This document shows positions 22,351 to 33,054 of a stretch of DNA of 64,000 bases, one piece after another. Within the stretch, counting starts at the first letter, position 1. Each line of letters begins with the position of its first letter. Below the pieces are notes generated by a model that was not told the DNA's origin, ran no database searches, and worked only from the letters and a program-made list of their open reading frames with translations. The translations under genes were made by a program, and so were the position numbers. The stretch is from the NCBI GenBank assembly GCA_001939145.1, contig LSRX01000007.1, positions 1,060,612 to 1,124,611 on the forward strand, given 5' to 3'. This DNA is from Symbiodinium microadriaticum (Eukaryota; Sar; Dinophyceae; Suessiales; Symbiodiniaceae).

Positions 22351-22728
22351 GCTGGACAAGATTTTCTTGAGATTCAGGTTGGATTTTCTTAGGCCGAGAA
22401 GTTACGGGGTCAGATTCGCAAAGCTCGGTGGCCCTCAGGCACGCCTTTTTCTCCTTGTTCGATGTCGGCGGCCCAAGCGGCCGGAAGGAGTGTTTGACCT
22501 CCGCGACCTGCACTTTGGTCCAGGACCAGGGGAGGGGTGCAACCAAGCAACAAAGGCTGTGTAGGCTTCGGGCTTGAAGATTGCAGGAGGCACGCGGCTG
22601 GCGAGTCTACGGCCGGCATCCAGCGGGACAGCAAGAAGCCTTCGGCCGTGGGAGCGCTGCACTGGGCATCGCACAAGGTCGCCGCTTCAACTTCCCATAC
22701 CTTCAGCTGCTTTTGCTCTCCTTATCAG

Positions 22729-23654
22729 GTGTGTCAGAATGGACAGAGATTGCAGAGCCGAGCCTGGCTATCTCCAAGCTGGCCGGATCTTCAGAACCGC
22801 AGACGGTTGCTCGCAGCACTCCTTCAGTGTGCACGTGTTCTAAGGTCGATGGCCTCGATGTGACGCCCCTGCGTGCCTGGGGCCGGCAAGCCGTGTGGGT
22901 GCGAGCCGAGGCTCAAAAAGTTTCAGCGAATAAATGCGGCATTCGAGCGAACATCGCACCTTGAAAGTCGCGGCTCCCTTCGGCTGCTTGGTTTCGTCTT
23001 TGGAAGGTGCCCGGCGAAGTGGGCTGCATCAAGGTCTTCCAGAGCGCGGCAGAGTCGTTTTGCCGGCAAGAAAGGAGAGGAATCTCATTGCCAATTCAAA
23101 GGGAGGAGCTGAGGACTCCAGGGTTCACTCCAGGGGCGGCATGTCTCTGAGGTTCTCTGGCTGCCGTCCCTCTGCCGCGGTGCAGGTGTAACGATCCGTG
23201 ATGATCCGTGCACGGGTGTTTCTAGGTTGTGTTGTCCGATCTCGCAGGTGAAGCGCCGCGCGGGGCCAGGCCTACGATTTGCCAGCTGCAAACAGAGCTC
23301 GGAGCGTTTCGTAGCTGTCAGCTTGGCAGCGTTGTTAGAAGGTGCTGCGTGGATGCGCTTGGCTACAGCAGTTTGGCCGAGCACCTCACCAAGCTGGATA
23401 CGAATTGGCCTCGCAGAATCCCGGTGCGTGGGGACCAAGAACAGGCTCGGGAGACGGGCTCAAGCCGTGTCCAGCTCTTTTCAAAGATGAGCAACAAGCA
23501 TTGTTCAGGCTTTGGTGCTTGTGCAGAGAGACCTGAGGAGACGATTCTTAGGGAGTTTCGACATCTTCCTTTCCTTGTACAGGGATGTCTCTTGAAGAGC
23601 GGGATTGTTGAGCACGTTTATGTCTGCTTTGCGATTGGAGTGCCCGTGCTGTGA
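22729..23654 (+). CDS. C-terminal part of an unknown gene, 3 or more exons
   Basis: Exon 23248-23423 encodes CQLQTELGAFRSCQLGSV and DALGYSSLAEHLTKLDTNW and ends in phase 0 at GTGCGT. Exon 23487-23654 starts in phase 0 after TCTTTTCAAAG, encodes MSNKHCSGFGACAERPEETI and ends VCFAIGVPVL before TGA. The 63-bp intron has clear ends. Upstream, 22729 to about 22890 (acceptor CCTTATCAG) encodes VSEWTEIAEPSLAISKLAG, and about 22917-22996 encodes LKKFQRINAAFERTSHLESR. Their joins are not resolved. Several Cys; no family recognised. Confidence 0.5.
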
Positions 23655-23998
23655 ATCAGGCAGCAGCGTTGTCTGTCTGTCTGCCTTCGTGTGTGTGTCT
23701 GTGTTTGTGAACACCGGCCCGCATATACTGCCCGCACCAAGGACATGCAATGCCTGTTGAAATTTACTGTAAAGAGCCTCCCCACTACTCCCAGAAAGTA
23801 GTTCGAACGCAGGCAGAACCACGTGAGGGTTGATGCAGTCTGGTAGGGGGTCCTTCCAAGTTCTCTCTGCAGGGAGCTGCCTCGCGGCTTCTCGGCTCCC
23901 TCGAAGGTTCCTGTTCTGGTGCCTTGGTAAGAACCATCGCTGGACGTTGTGAAATAGCCTGTTCAACTCAGACTCTGAGATGCCTCGCTGCTGGCTGC

Positions 23999-24144
23999 AG
24001 GCCCCACTTTCCATCGCTGACATCTTCCGGGGCGCTGCCGCAGGGGATTGGGGCCCTGCAGCAGAAGGCGGCCCTATGCCGGTTGTGGGGCCTGGTAGTG
24101 CGTTTTTGCTCAAGAGTGCCCTTGAGCGCGAAGTCGATGTGTGA
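23999..24144 (+). CDS. probable terminal exon, unknown protein
   Basis: After acceptor CTGGCTGCAG the phase 0 frame encodes PLSIADIFRGAAAGDWGPAA and SAFLLKSALEREVDV, then TGA. It lies inside a long minus-strand ORF that I judge to be its shadow. Confidence 0.45.
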
Positions 24145-25290
24145 TATGCAGTTGCACGTAAACACCGTAAGATGAGGTTGGTAAGAAGCATGCTTTGTTG
24201 CTACTGCCGTGCGAGCACCGTCCAAAAGGGCACCTTTTCGATCACAGAAACTGGCCGTGCAGGCAAGCATTTCATTGCCGTCACCACATATCCGAAGAAG
24301 GACCACGGGGTTGTGGGTTTCGGGTTGCAGGCATTCGTGTAGAGACCACACCCCAGCCCGTTCCACAAGCAACCTGTGCCAGAGGACGGCTCGCAGGGAT
24401 TGCGCGTTCTCTTCGGCGACAGGCTCTGCTAGAGGGATTCTTACCACCGGTTGCCTTGTTGAGTTGTCGTCGATTGCCGATTTCATAATTAGCTTGTTTA
24501 GTCTGTCTGTGTGTATGTAATTTCGCGTTGTCTTGAGTTGCCCTTTCGAACTCTCTGCTCATACTCCGCTTTCGATCCTTGTGCAGTGTGTTCCCTTTGC
24601 TTGCTGGGTTTGGTGTGCTTGCGTCGTAGCGATCGGCAGCAGAACCCCTTGCGCACACCTGACCGTCACAGGCTTTGCAGGAGCCATCGGGAGCTTCCCA
24701 AAGACCGCACCCCGAGGATGCAAGGTCAAAAAAATGCTTCGTGCAGCGAGCAATTCACTCCGTTCGTTTTGTCGCGGACCACGGACAGCCATAGCTTCGG
24801 CACGCAAGGGTACTGAGCGTGCTTGTGTTTGAAACGGCCGCGACGTGCGCGAAGCCTTTTTTGGAGACTGGTGTCTGATGGTTGTCTTAGTGTTTGTTGT
24901 CAACTGGTCCTGCTGCCGTGGATGTTACTTTCACAAGCTGTTGTTCGTGGTGATCGCTTTACCCTTAACACACTTTCACCCTGGCGTTGCAAGCATACAG
25001 CATCAACTCTGTACCCGGAGACAGTGTGTCAGCTGGCAGGTATCCCCAGACGGCACCGGCGGTGAACCTTCCGCCGTCAGACTGCCAGTTTGGTGGAGGT
25101 TTTGGCAGCTCGCCTCGCTACAGGACTACTTGATACTGGTCTCTATATGGCAAAGTAGGCTGCCTGTGTTTGGGCTAGGTGCCGAGCATCACCACTATGT
25201 GAGCTTCATTCCTACTGGGTCCTACCATGTTCTCGGAGCGAGCCTTTTGCGAGTTCACGGCTCCCTGAGTATCTGCGTAGCCCAGGCAGG
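24145..25290. other. no confident gene
   Basis: Long open frames overlap on both strands (for example 24845-25366 plus). None shows a consistent exon chain. Confidence 0.3.
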
Positions 25291-25361
25291 TGTGCACGGG
25301 ACATGTAAAAAATCCCTTGCGACCAGAAGCCAGGAGGCATCCTCAAGTCCAAAAAAATGTC

Positions 25362-25750
25362 CTTGAGCCTTCGCCTACGAGCGTATCAGCTAGCCTCAGG
25401 CACCGGCTCGATGCCTCTGCTGCAGGCCAGGAAGACGAGGCCGGAGCATCAAAGTGTGAGAGATCTTGGATATCCCAGCCAATTCCCCAAAAGCCAATTC
25501 CCCAAAAGCAACCCGCAAACCCGAAGAGGCCTCTCTCGTCTCTCCTCTCGAGGCAGGTGAGCTGGCCCGGAGCTACCTGGAAGATCTACGAGGGCCCCTT
25601 GGACTTGGGCTCGCCGTAGCTTCGGCTGCGCAGTCGCCGAGAGCCAAAGCATGGACCGATGCACCCACGAGAACTCTGACCTTGGGGCGAAACGGCTCAA
25701 ATTTCAGGCTTCGAAGCCGTGACCCACTTGACAACGCTGTGCTGTACTAA
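25362..25750 (+). CDS. probable coding region with frame switch, terminal exon
   Basis: The first part (about 25362-25452) encodes EPSPTSVSASLRHRLDAS and AGQEDEAGASK. From 25479 another frame encodes PEEASLVSPLEAGELARSYL, then EDLRGPLGLGLAVASAAQ, and ends DPLDNAVLY before TAA 25748. Between them sits a direct duplication of CCAATTCCCCAAAAG (25479-25508). The gap is too short for an intron, so the switch is a frameshift or one of the frames is wrong. Acidic and Leu-rich; no family recognised. Confidence 0.45.
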
Positions 25751-25819
25751 ACCTGCCGCCCGCCATACCGTCATTGCTTTGAAGACCCAACAAGAACAGA
25801 CAGCCAAAGAAAGTCCCTT

Positions 25820-26262
25820 CAAGAGCTGTGGAATGGGGCTCTCGAGCGCCCGATTACAAGAATCCGGTTCAAAAGCCGAGATCAGAAAGTTCGACAGAGT
25901 AGGGATATATTGCGGTTGCTCGGTAGCATCCCTCTCAGGACCGATGACGGTCTCGATCGACTTCGGGCACAGCGATGAGAATGTGAAATGTGTAGACCCT
26001 GACGAGGTGGGTGCGGCTCTGGGCTGGAGACAGAGACTTGTCGCCGCATTGAAAAGCATTCGTTGCAGGCTGCGGCATGTGATGCAGAGGTGCGGAGGGT
26101 GCTGCAAGTTGAAGTGCCGTGCTTCCTTGTCTCGTCTCGCTGTGTTGTTCGCACGAAAACCACCATCTGCCTGGACATTTTTTTCAGGGCTACGTGTTTC
26201 GCGTGCTGCTTCGGGTGTTGGAAAGAGCTCCGTGGTCTTGCTGGCCAGTTCCGGCTGAAGTT
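25820..26262 (+). CDS. probable coding exons, unknown protein
   Basis: About 25820-26050 encodes SSARLQESGSKAEIRKFDR and VSIDFGHSDENVKCVDPDEV. About 26188-26262 follows a strong acceptor (CATTTTTTTCAG) and encodes YVFRVLLRVLERAPWSC. Their phase join is not established. The minus strand is open for 191 aa here but looks like a shadow. Confidence 0.4.
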
Positions 26263-26597
26263 TCGTTGCCAACGCCTTCCCGTGTCCTCTGTGAAAGGAC
26301 GTAGAGGCGATTTTAGGTGTTCGTATTGTTCTTCAATGGCTCCTCCAGCCGATCAGCGTGTGTGCGCGCGTGTGTGTGTGAACTTTTCGCGACGGAACCA
26401 GTACCGGTACCGTTGACCTTGTGCTAGGCTGGGCCCCAGGGTGTCCACTGACAGGATCTAGGCCATGGCAATGAGCGCACGTTTTCTGGGGGCTCCGACG
26501 GCTCCTCCCAGCGGCCGTGACGCTGTCTAGCACATGCGAGGTTTTCGGCCCAAACAGTCACGGATGCGGTCTGAGAGATACCTGAAACTACCTCAAG

Positions 26598-26960
26598 CTG
26601 GGTGGGGCAATGTCGAACCCTCTGCGGACGTGTTGACTCGTATGTATCATTCGATTATCTTCACGGCACTTCGAGTCACTGCTGGAAAAGACTGGGAAAA
26701 GAACATGCCAGTGAGTTTCTTTACATTCGTCCTGCCTTGCTGCAGATGCTCTTACAGGCTGGCAACCACCGCGGAGACGACTTCCCGGACCGCTTCACCA
26801 TCTTCGACATGGTGCGCCAAGAAGCACTGTAAGCTCGATCCCCGTGGTTTTCCGTATGCTTACTGCACGTGCACGTCGTGACAGCACGAGAGCAGCAAAG
26901 TCTTCGTTACGTTGTGCACTATGAGAGACTGTCCGGTTTCAGCGGCCACACGTCGCCATA
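26598..26960 (+). CDS. unknown gene, two phase-matched exons
   Basis: Exon 26598-26828 encodes VDSYVSFDYLHGTSSHCW, EHASEFLYIRPALLQMLLQA and FPDRFTIFDMVRQEA and ends in phase 2 at a GTAAGC donor. After a 72-bp intron, an exon from 26901 (acceptor GCAGCAAAG) continues in matching phase with LRYVVHYERLSGFSG and meets TAA near 26958, or leaves by a GC donor just before it. The read-through stop at the first donor (CTG TAA) is removed by splicing, which supports the model. No family recognised. Confidence 0.5.
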
Positions 26961-27129
26961 AGTGCCTGGATGCAACTTCGAGGCACATGTGTGCCGTGCC
27001 TGTGCAGACCGAGCCATCTTTGCAGGATGGTCAAGTTTGTGCCAAACGTGGAGACGAGCCAAATGCATCATGGACCTCAGAGCTGCGTCTCATCATCTCG
27101 TGCCCTGGCTTGGGTAACTTCAGAAGCGG

Positions 27130-27273
27130 AATGAAGCGGTTCTGGGAACTCGGCCGAGGTGCAAGTCCGCCTCCGAGGCTGCGCGTGCACCTATCGCGGA
27201 GGTCGGGCAGCTGCTTGGGAGCCCGGGTGGCCTGGCTTCAGATGGCTTGGGGCATCCAGATTACCTTGCCCAG
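27130..27273 (+). CDS. possible coding exon, unknown protein
   Basis: After acceptor CTTCAGAAG one frame reads AVLGTRPRCKSASEAARA, then IAEVGQLLGSPGGLASDG. A second frame, open for 171 aa, covers the same bases, so the choice is uncertain. Confidence 0.35.
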
Positions 27274-27606
27274 TTCGCTTGATGCAGTGCCGTCAAAGGA
27301 AGCTCCCTCAACTGCACCTCATCTGACACACCGGCAACCAGGCCGCACACAGTGTCATAGTGGTGATGCCTCATCATCCAAGCGCCGCACTCCGCAAACC
27401 ATGTGGGGTAGGACTGTCCAGGCATAAAGCATTCAACACGGGTCCAATGGAATTTGTTTTTGTGGTTTTCGTGTCGAAGCCGAACAGGGCGAATGGAAGG
27501 TGCAATGATCTTGCAGGCCCTCTGGGCCTAGAGTTTCGTCCTGTAGCAATGTGAAAGACTCCACACGGCACAAGAGAAACTTGGCACATGGGCTGCTGTG
27601 TGAAAG

Positions 27607-27873
27607 CAGATGGACCTACAGAACTATGCTGCAGTCTCAGATTCCGACAAGAACATGTGGAAATGCACCGTTCAAGGAGCAAATGTCACGAATTCGGACA
27701 GGTTCGCTTCAGTGCTTTCTCATTTTTCCTGTTTACGTGTTTCCTGAAAGTCAGCCTTTAGCTGGCAAGCGAACGACTGTCACAGTTTTCAGACGCACCA
27801 TGAGGCGATTGCATCGTCTGAAAGCCTGTCTCATCATGTCTCCAAATCGTGCTTCAAGTCTTGCAAGCTATGA
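27607..27873 (+). CDS. C-terminal part of an unknown gene, 2 exons
   Basis: Exon 27607-27701 encodes QMDLQNYAAVSDSDKNMWKC and NVTNSD and ends in phase 2 (donor GTTCGC). Exon 27786-27873 starts in phase 2 after GACTGTCACAG and encodes FQTHHEAIASSESLSHHVSK and SCFKSCKL before TGA. The 84-bp intron and matching phases support the pair. Acidic and Ser-rich; no family recognised. Confidence 0.5.
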
Positions 27874-27974
27874 CGAGTGCCAAACACCACAGAACGGCCA
27901 ACAGCATGGATGTCATGTGCATTCAGCTGATATTGCCGGTCAAGCATGATTGTTACCGCGTGTCCAAGACTCCA

Positions 27975-28095
27975 CATTCTAGTTATAAGTATAATAATAA
28001 TAGTAATAAAACCAATAACAATAATAATAATAATAATAAAAATAGTAGTAATAATAGTAATAGTAGGAGTAGTAATAATAGTAATCATAATTAAC
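27975..28095. repeat. (AAT/AGT)n-type imperfect microsatellite
   Basis: Runs of ATA, AAT and AGT triplets. Asn/Ser or Ile ORFs across it are artefacts. Confidence 0.9.
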
Positions 28096-28131
28096 CCACC
28101 CATTCGACCTCCAAGGCATTCTGCTCAGCAG

Positions 28132-28271
28132 ATGCTGGAGATGACCGCTACGCCACCTGGCGTTGTTGTGGTGCTTGTAAGGGGGGCCACTGATTTGAAG
28201 AGTCTCCGAGTCGGCAAGATACCCGAGGACGCTTTCCCTGCGAAATACCTCACATACTCCACAGGACAGTT
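28132..28271 (+). CDS. probable coding exon, unknown protein
   Basis: Acceptor CTGCTCAGCAG; encodes TATPPGVVVVLVRGATDLKS and LRVGKIPEDAFPAKYLTYST; ends in phase 2 at a GTACGG donor. The short hydrophobic strand followed by charged turns suggests a beta-rich domain. Confidence 0.45.
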
Positions 28272-29004
28272 GTACGGCTGCATCCATCCTCTTGCATTGG
28301 AGTTTTGGATCCTTTTTCATTGCAGGAAGTGAGGTCTGCTCTGTCGCCACTCAAAGTCCGGTGCCAGCCCAGCTGGCAACCTGCTGCATGGCACCGGGAC
28401 TTGCAGCTGTCAAGGACGGAAATCTAGTGCTTGCAAAGCTTGCCAGCAATTGTTGACGCTGTCGTGTAGCGTGAACCTTTCGAAGGATGTGCGGACTGCA
28501 GTGGTGATCGGCTCCGGCGTCGATGACTTGAACCAGAAGCTGGGCTCTGGCTTTCGCCCCTGCTTTAACCGCAAATTTTAGTCTGGCTCCGTTACCCCTC
28601 CTTTGCTTCGCACGTTGATGTTTCAGATTTCTGCGTGGTGTCAATGTGTGTGATGACGTGCGACAAAGGAAGTGCACCATGCCACCGATGCCGGTGACCT
28701 GCGATCGCGAGGCCTGGCCTTGTTGCAGCGCAGTCTTCCGGTAGCGACGTATAAGTGCATGCTACTCTAAGTGTGTTGCTCAGCAGAACACTTAACAAGC
28801 CGACCATGGCTCTTGGCGCGGAGTGTTCTGTTGCGTCGTGTAAAGTCATGACCCCCCTTGGTTAAACACGTCGTGTGTTCAGGCAGCAACGCATCGGAAG
28901 GATCCGTTCAGCCATCGATTTGATGTTGTTCCTTTACCAGGCGCGGTGATTCATGCACTGGCTGCCTAGGTTCTGAGTATCATGTATGGAGAGCATGCAC
29001 ATTG

Positions 29005-29160
29005 CCGCAAAAATCAGGCGGCCAGATCTGTGCCGTCCTCACCCATGCAGCGCCCGATTCGGCAAAGAGGCTGCGGTTGGAGAGGGCTGGTGCTGAGCGG
29101 GTTAAAGCGCTTCGAAGACGGACCGTCGAGCAGTGTGCGGCCGAATTGCTGCATCACCAG
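29005..29160 (+). CDS. possible coding exon, Arg/Ala-rich
   Basis: Encodes APDSAKRLRLERAGAERVK and RRTVEQCAAELLHHQ, a likely helix. Borders approximate. 29.2-31.5 kb otherwise holds only weak, unlinked open frames and a poly-C run near 31161-31174. Confidence 0.35.
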
Positions 29161-31570
29161 ACTTCAGCTCCAGTCGCTTGCACATGCACTTCACCCATGC
29201 ACCGATTGAGTTTCCGAAGAGCTTCGGACACTCTTCAAGCTGCCAGGGCTGGTCCAATGCTGCTTGCCGAGGGCAGCCAGGGTTCAGGCAACCTGGCTGT
29301 TGTTTCCATCAGAGGTGCAGCTCGCAGCATATGCAGGAGCATGGGCCATCGCTCTGAAGCTGCTGTGAGTTTCCAGGCAAAACCGTCGCTGGCAACCGCT
29401 GGCTCCAGGGCCGGAAGACCTTCAGTGGTGTTCGAGGATCACAGGAGATGTGTGGACCAGGTGGGTGTTCTTCGATGTTGCTAGCACATGTCAACGTGGT
29501 TCTGCGCAGTGACCCGGCCCGACTAAAATACGGACAGCTCCTACCAGTGAACACGGTTAAACGCAAAAGCCTGAAAGGATCCTCCGAAGGCTCCATGTGT
29601 TGCTATACGCATGACCTGAGTCAGCTGTGGTCAGACATGCATGCTAATCCTTGTCGCCGTTGTGAAGTTGGTGTCCTCATCACATCTTCGCACCTGCATG
29701 GGCTGCGAGGGTGTGAGCCTCTGTGTGTGTCTCTCCTTGAATAGGGACTGTTCTCTGCAAGGGTCCCCTGCAACAGTCGATTCCAAGCCTACCTCGCTCT
29801 CCAGTGTGAGCAAGATTCAGCAAGCCTTCGGAGAGGTGATTCAAGCGGCACCTACCTCATCAGAATCTTCATAGAGCAAGGAGTCCGTCATCAGGCCAGA
29901 AAAAATTCCCTGTTTCAGCATTCAACATGCTGAAGGTAGAGAGAGTATGGTGCGGTTGGATCTTGTTTCTGGTTTCTGTTGTCGTTTAAGAAGCAGGAAG
30001 TGAGCGGTTGCATTTCGTCTTTGGGCCTTGGCTTCTGAGAGCACTGGTAGCATAGAAGCTGCCACACTGGCCTTGGAGGTTGGAGTTGCCAGCCGCGCAT
30101 GCTGCGATCAATCGACGCAGTCAGGGAATGGTACACAACTGCGGAAGAGCAGCTTGGATGCAACGGTATGACTGGCATCGCAGCACTTAGACGCATAGTA
30201 AGAGACGTAACAAATTGCCGCATATCACGAGGCAGGGGAAAGGCCGAACACATCGTTGGTTGTTGTGGATCTTGGTATACCTTTGCCATGATCTCCTGAT
30301 TTTCCTTCAGAGGCCCCATCTTCTAAGTGTTCGGAGACTTGGGAGGATCAAGACACATCAGAGGGTAACATAAGTGTTGCCCAGACACTAGCATCACTCA
30401 GTTCCGGTTCTTCAGTCAGGAAAGACGTGACTTGCTGTTTTTTCGACACTGATCTTGACGTCGATGATGGCAAGCAAAGCATAGTAGGGCGAGATTACAA
30501 TCTGGCTGCAGGTAAACATAGTCTGTGAATTCGCACGCAAGCACAAGTTCTATCATAGATACTATGCTTGCAACCGCACTGTATGGTTGCGTTGTGAGGG
30601 TCCCGAATAGTCCCAAGACTTGCCAGTGATTCGTCAACCGGTCTGCCACGCCCGCCTCAGACTTCGCTGCTCTCGCTTCGGCGCCCCGGGGCTGGGAGGC
30701 CCAGAGAGGGGCTGCGACACCGGCGGAGGCGGGGCTTTTTCGTGATCTTGCCGGGAGTGCGGTGCGACTTTCGCGTGGGCTCCTACGCCGTGCCACGAAC
30801 TAGCCGCTTCTTTGTCTGCGTAAGTCCTTGGTTCTTACACTGATGATCGAAATCCAAACCTGCATTAAACTTCAACCATGCCTAGCAGCCTTGATGAGCG
30901 ACTTTCGGGAGCAAAAGCCAGCATTCCTGACTGCTAGGAGCCTGGAGTGAGTTGGTTTGACGGTTCCTGGGATGGGCCGCGAGCAGTGACGATGGTGCTC
31001 TTGACGGCAATAGCCAAGGTCAGGCAGGGTGACACGCGCAGTGACAGATCGCGAGACGTTATCAAGGTAGTCTCTTGCCTGAAGCGCTCCTTCACCCTGG
31101 GCCTGGATGGCGGCGATGACTTCCTGGGGGACTTGATGGGAGGGTAGAGGGCAATCGTGGCACCCCCCCCCCCCAAACGCTCCTTGATTGGTCGCCACTA
31201 GATCAGGTCTTGGGTGATGAGATCTTGAACTGATACTTGCATGATTCATCGTCGGGTGCATCCGCTGCATTGACTCGAAACTGGAAACCCTACTCTACAG
31301 TAAATTCCAGCCTTTGCTTGTCTGGAATTGGCAGGAGATGCTCTGGCCAGACACCTGGGGTGGTGTCTATACCTTCGTCGGTGGAATCGATGGGGACCGC
31401 TTTCAGTCCCGAACAGCCTCATGGGGTTGCCCTTTGCGAGTCTGTTGTTTGGTTTTGGCAGGACCACATCTACCGAGTCGAGTGGGCTGCTGCAGCATCT
31501 TGGTCGCTGTTCGTTTCGTGAAGCGACACTCTGAGAACCAAATTGATGGGACTGCTCCCGTTTTGTTCAG

Positions 31571-31654
31571 GCCTTCGAAAGCCAGTTCCGCTGTGCGGAG
31601 CTCCCAACTGAGCAGGACACCACGGGCAAAAGCAAGACCCAAGACTCTGACTGA
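31571..31654 (+). CDS. probable terminal exon, unknown protein
   Basis: After acceptor CGTTTTGTTCAG the phase 0 frame encodes AFESQFRCAELPTEQDTTGK and SKTQDSD, then TGA: a charged C-terminal tail. A non-canonical donor could remove the stop. Confidence 0.45.
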   Translation, partial: AFESQFRCAELPTEQDTTGKSKTQDSD

Positions 31655-31826
31655 CAGTCATAGCCGTGGAGTTGCCGCTGCAAATGTGGACAGAAATTAG
31701 CTGGACAGGGCTTTCCGCGTAGCGGCGCGTACTGAAGATTCACCTCACCTGAACTGTGCAATTATACTTATACTGAAACCCCCAAGAAGCCCCAGCTGCC
31801 ATGATATGCTTTTAACATCTCCACAG

Positions 31827-32034
31827 CGCGTGACGCTCCAGGGCAGCGACGCCGAGCGCTGCCTCCGCGGCAACGAGCTGGGAGATGGCCAGGAGCCGCT
31901 TGGCTAATCGATGCCCTGAGCGGATGAGCGTTCTTAAGGAGGGTGCGAGACGGAAAGGCACGCAGACATACTCAGACAACACCTTCCGGCTGGAAGTCTT
32001 GCTGCTTTTCGCGATACAACTCAGTTTCACATGA
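31827..32034 (+). CDS. two probable coding exons, unknown protein
   Basis: 31827-31907 (acceptor TCTCCACAG) encodes RVTLQGSDAERCLRGNELGD and reaches TAA. 31939-32034 (acceptor TTCTTAAG) encodes GTQTYSDNTFRLEVLLLFAI and reaches TGA. Either they end separate genes or the stops are spliced out. A 107-aa minus ORF beginning with ATG (32135-31812) overlaps and is the competing reading. Confidence 0.35.
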
Positions 32035-32410
32035 GGTTTGATTCCAGGGAAGATTCGCGGGGTGCCACAAGTAGCAACTCTAGCAGAATTGGCAAAAAGC
32101 AGGGAAGTAGCAGATAGGAAGTGATGGAAGGACATAGCCGGCCTTCAGGTGACCCTTGACAAATGCATTCAAGTGCTGTGCCTTTGGGGGACGTCGTTCT
32201 CAAGACACACAGCAGAGCCGTGGGGGAAGGTACGCCTTCAATCTGGGCGAGTCGCCCAATGCACTGTGCAGTGGAGGCTGCGCTTGCTGCTCGAGGAAGG
32301 CTGTGGCTCGGGCCTGATTAGAAGCGGGCTCGGAGAGTCGCACAGGCTCCAAGGAGTGTGCCTTGTCAAGCTGCTGAGGTTAAGGGGCTGGGGCCCATGA
32401 TTCGAGCCTC

Positions 32411-32760
32411 TTGGCTTTGCACGAAGAGCCGTCGACCATCATAGTCCGCGCCGACAGTAGAGCGAAGCTCTCGTCACGTCCAGAGCTTGAGCCTCTCCAG
32501 GCGCTGGACAGCTTTGACTTCGTTGGAAACGGCTATTGGTCTAACTTCAGGCGGAGAAGCGGAACCCTTGATTGGGTACGGGCGGGTAGGTTGCTTCATG
32601 GGTCCAATCCTTCGGCCAGAACGCAAACCATTGATATCAGCCCTTGGACAGACTGCATTTCCATAGAATGGACTAGAGGCGCCTTCATCTTGAAGTTGGA
32701 GAGGAGTGTAAGCATCGCCCTTGCGGGAAGGGATGGCTTCTCCAGAATCGGCATGGAATA
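32411..32760 (+). CDS. possible coding exon(s), unknown protein
   Basis: A continuous frame with STIIVRADSRAKLSSRPEL, SFDFVGNGYWSNF and WTDCISIEWTRGAFILKLER. It looks like beta-rich extracellular sequence and stands just upstream of a PAN-like exon. Splice borders not resolved. Confidence 0.35.
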
Positions 32761-32969
32761 CTACCTGCGCCATGGCTTATCTCTGCTGTCGGCGCCTCTT
32801 CACAGCTTAGCCACGGGGCCCCAAGGCCGGTGGACGCGCCGGGCTGCGAAAGCTGTGCCAGGGAATGCTTGAACTATCCGGACGATGTGACTTGGCCTCG
32901 TGAGCGGCCTTGTCAAACAACTGCGTATCGAAGCCAGGTTTGCAAAGGGATAGCCTCTCCGGTACCTAG

Positions 32970-33054
32970 ATGTGCACCAGCGAGGCTTGCATCGCATTTA
33001 ACACAGACGGTGGCGACTGCTCCAATGCCGCGAACTGCATGGTCTACACGGAGC
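32970..33054 (+). CDS. PAN/apple-like exon
   Basis: After acceptor GGTACCTAG the frame encodes MCTSEACIAFNTDGGDCSNA and ANCMVYTE, ending in phase 1 at a GTATGG donor. Two Cys pairs around an AF motif are what PAN domains show (C---C-AF-----C------C). PAN domains mediate protein or carbohydrate contact outside the cell. A Thr-rich linker (VTTTASPTTVTTTK, about 33185-33235) follows and may be part of the same gene. Confidence 0.45.

Noticed and set aside
23505..24191. 228-aa minus-strand ORF
   Set aside because: It overlaps a phase-supported plus-strand terminal exon and another plus exon, has Ser/Arg-rich shadow-like composition and no splice support.
31812..32135. 107-aa minus ORF starting with ATG and a hydrophobic head
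   Set aside because: Plus-strand segments here follow good acceptors and look more coding; kept only as an alternative in the feature text.
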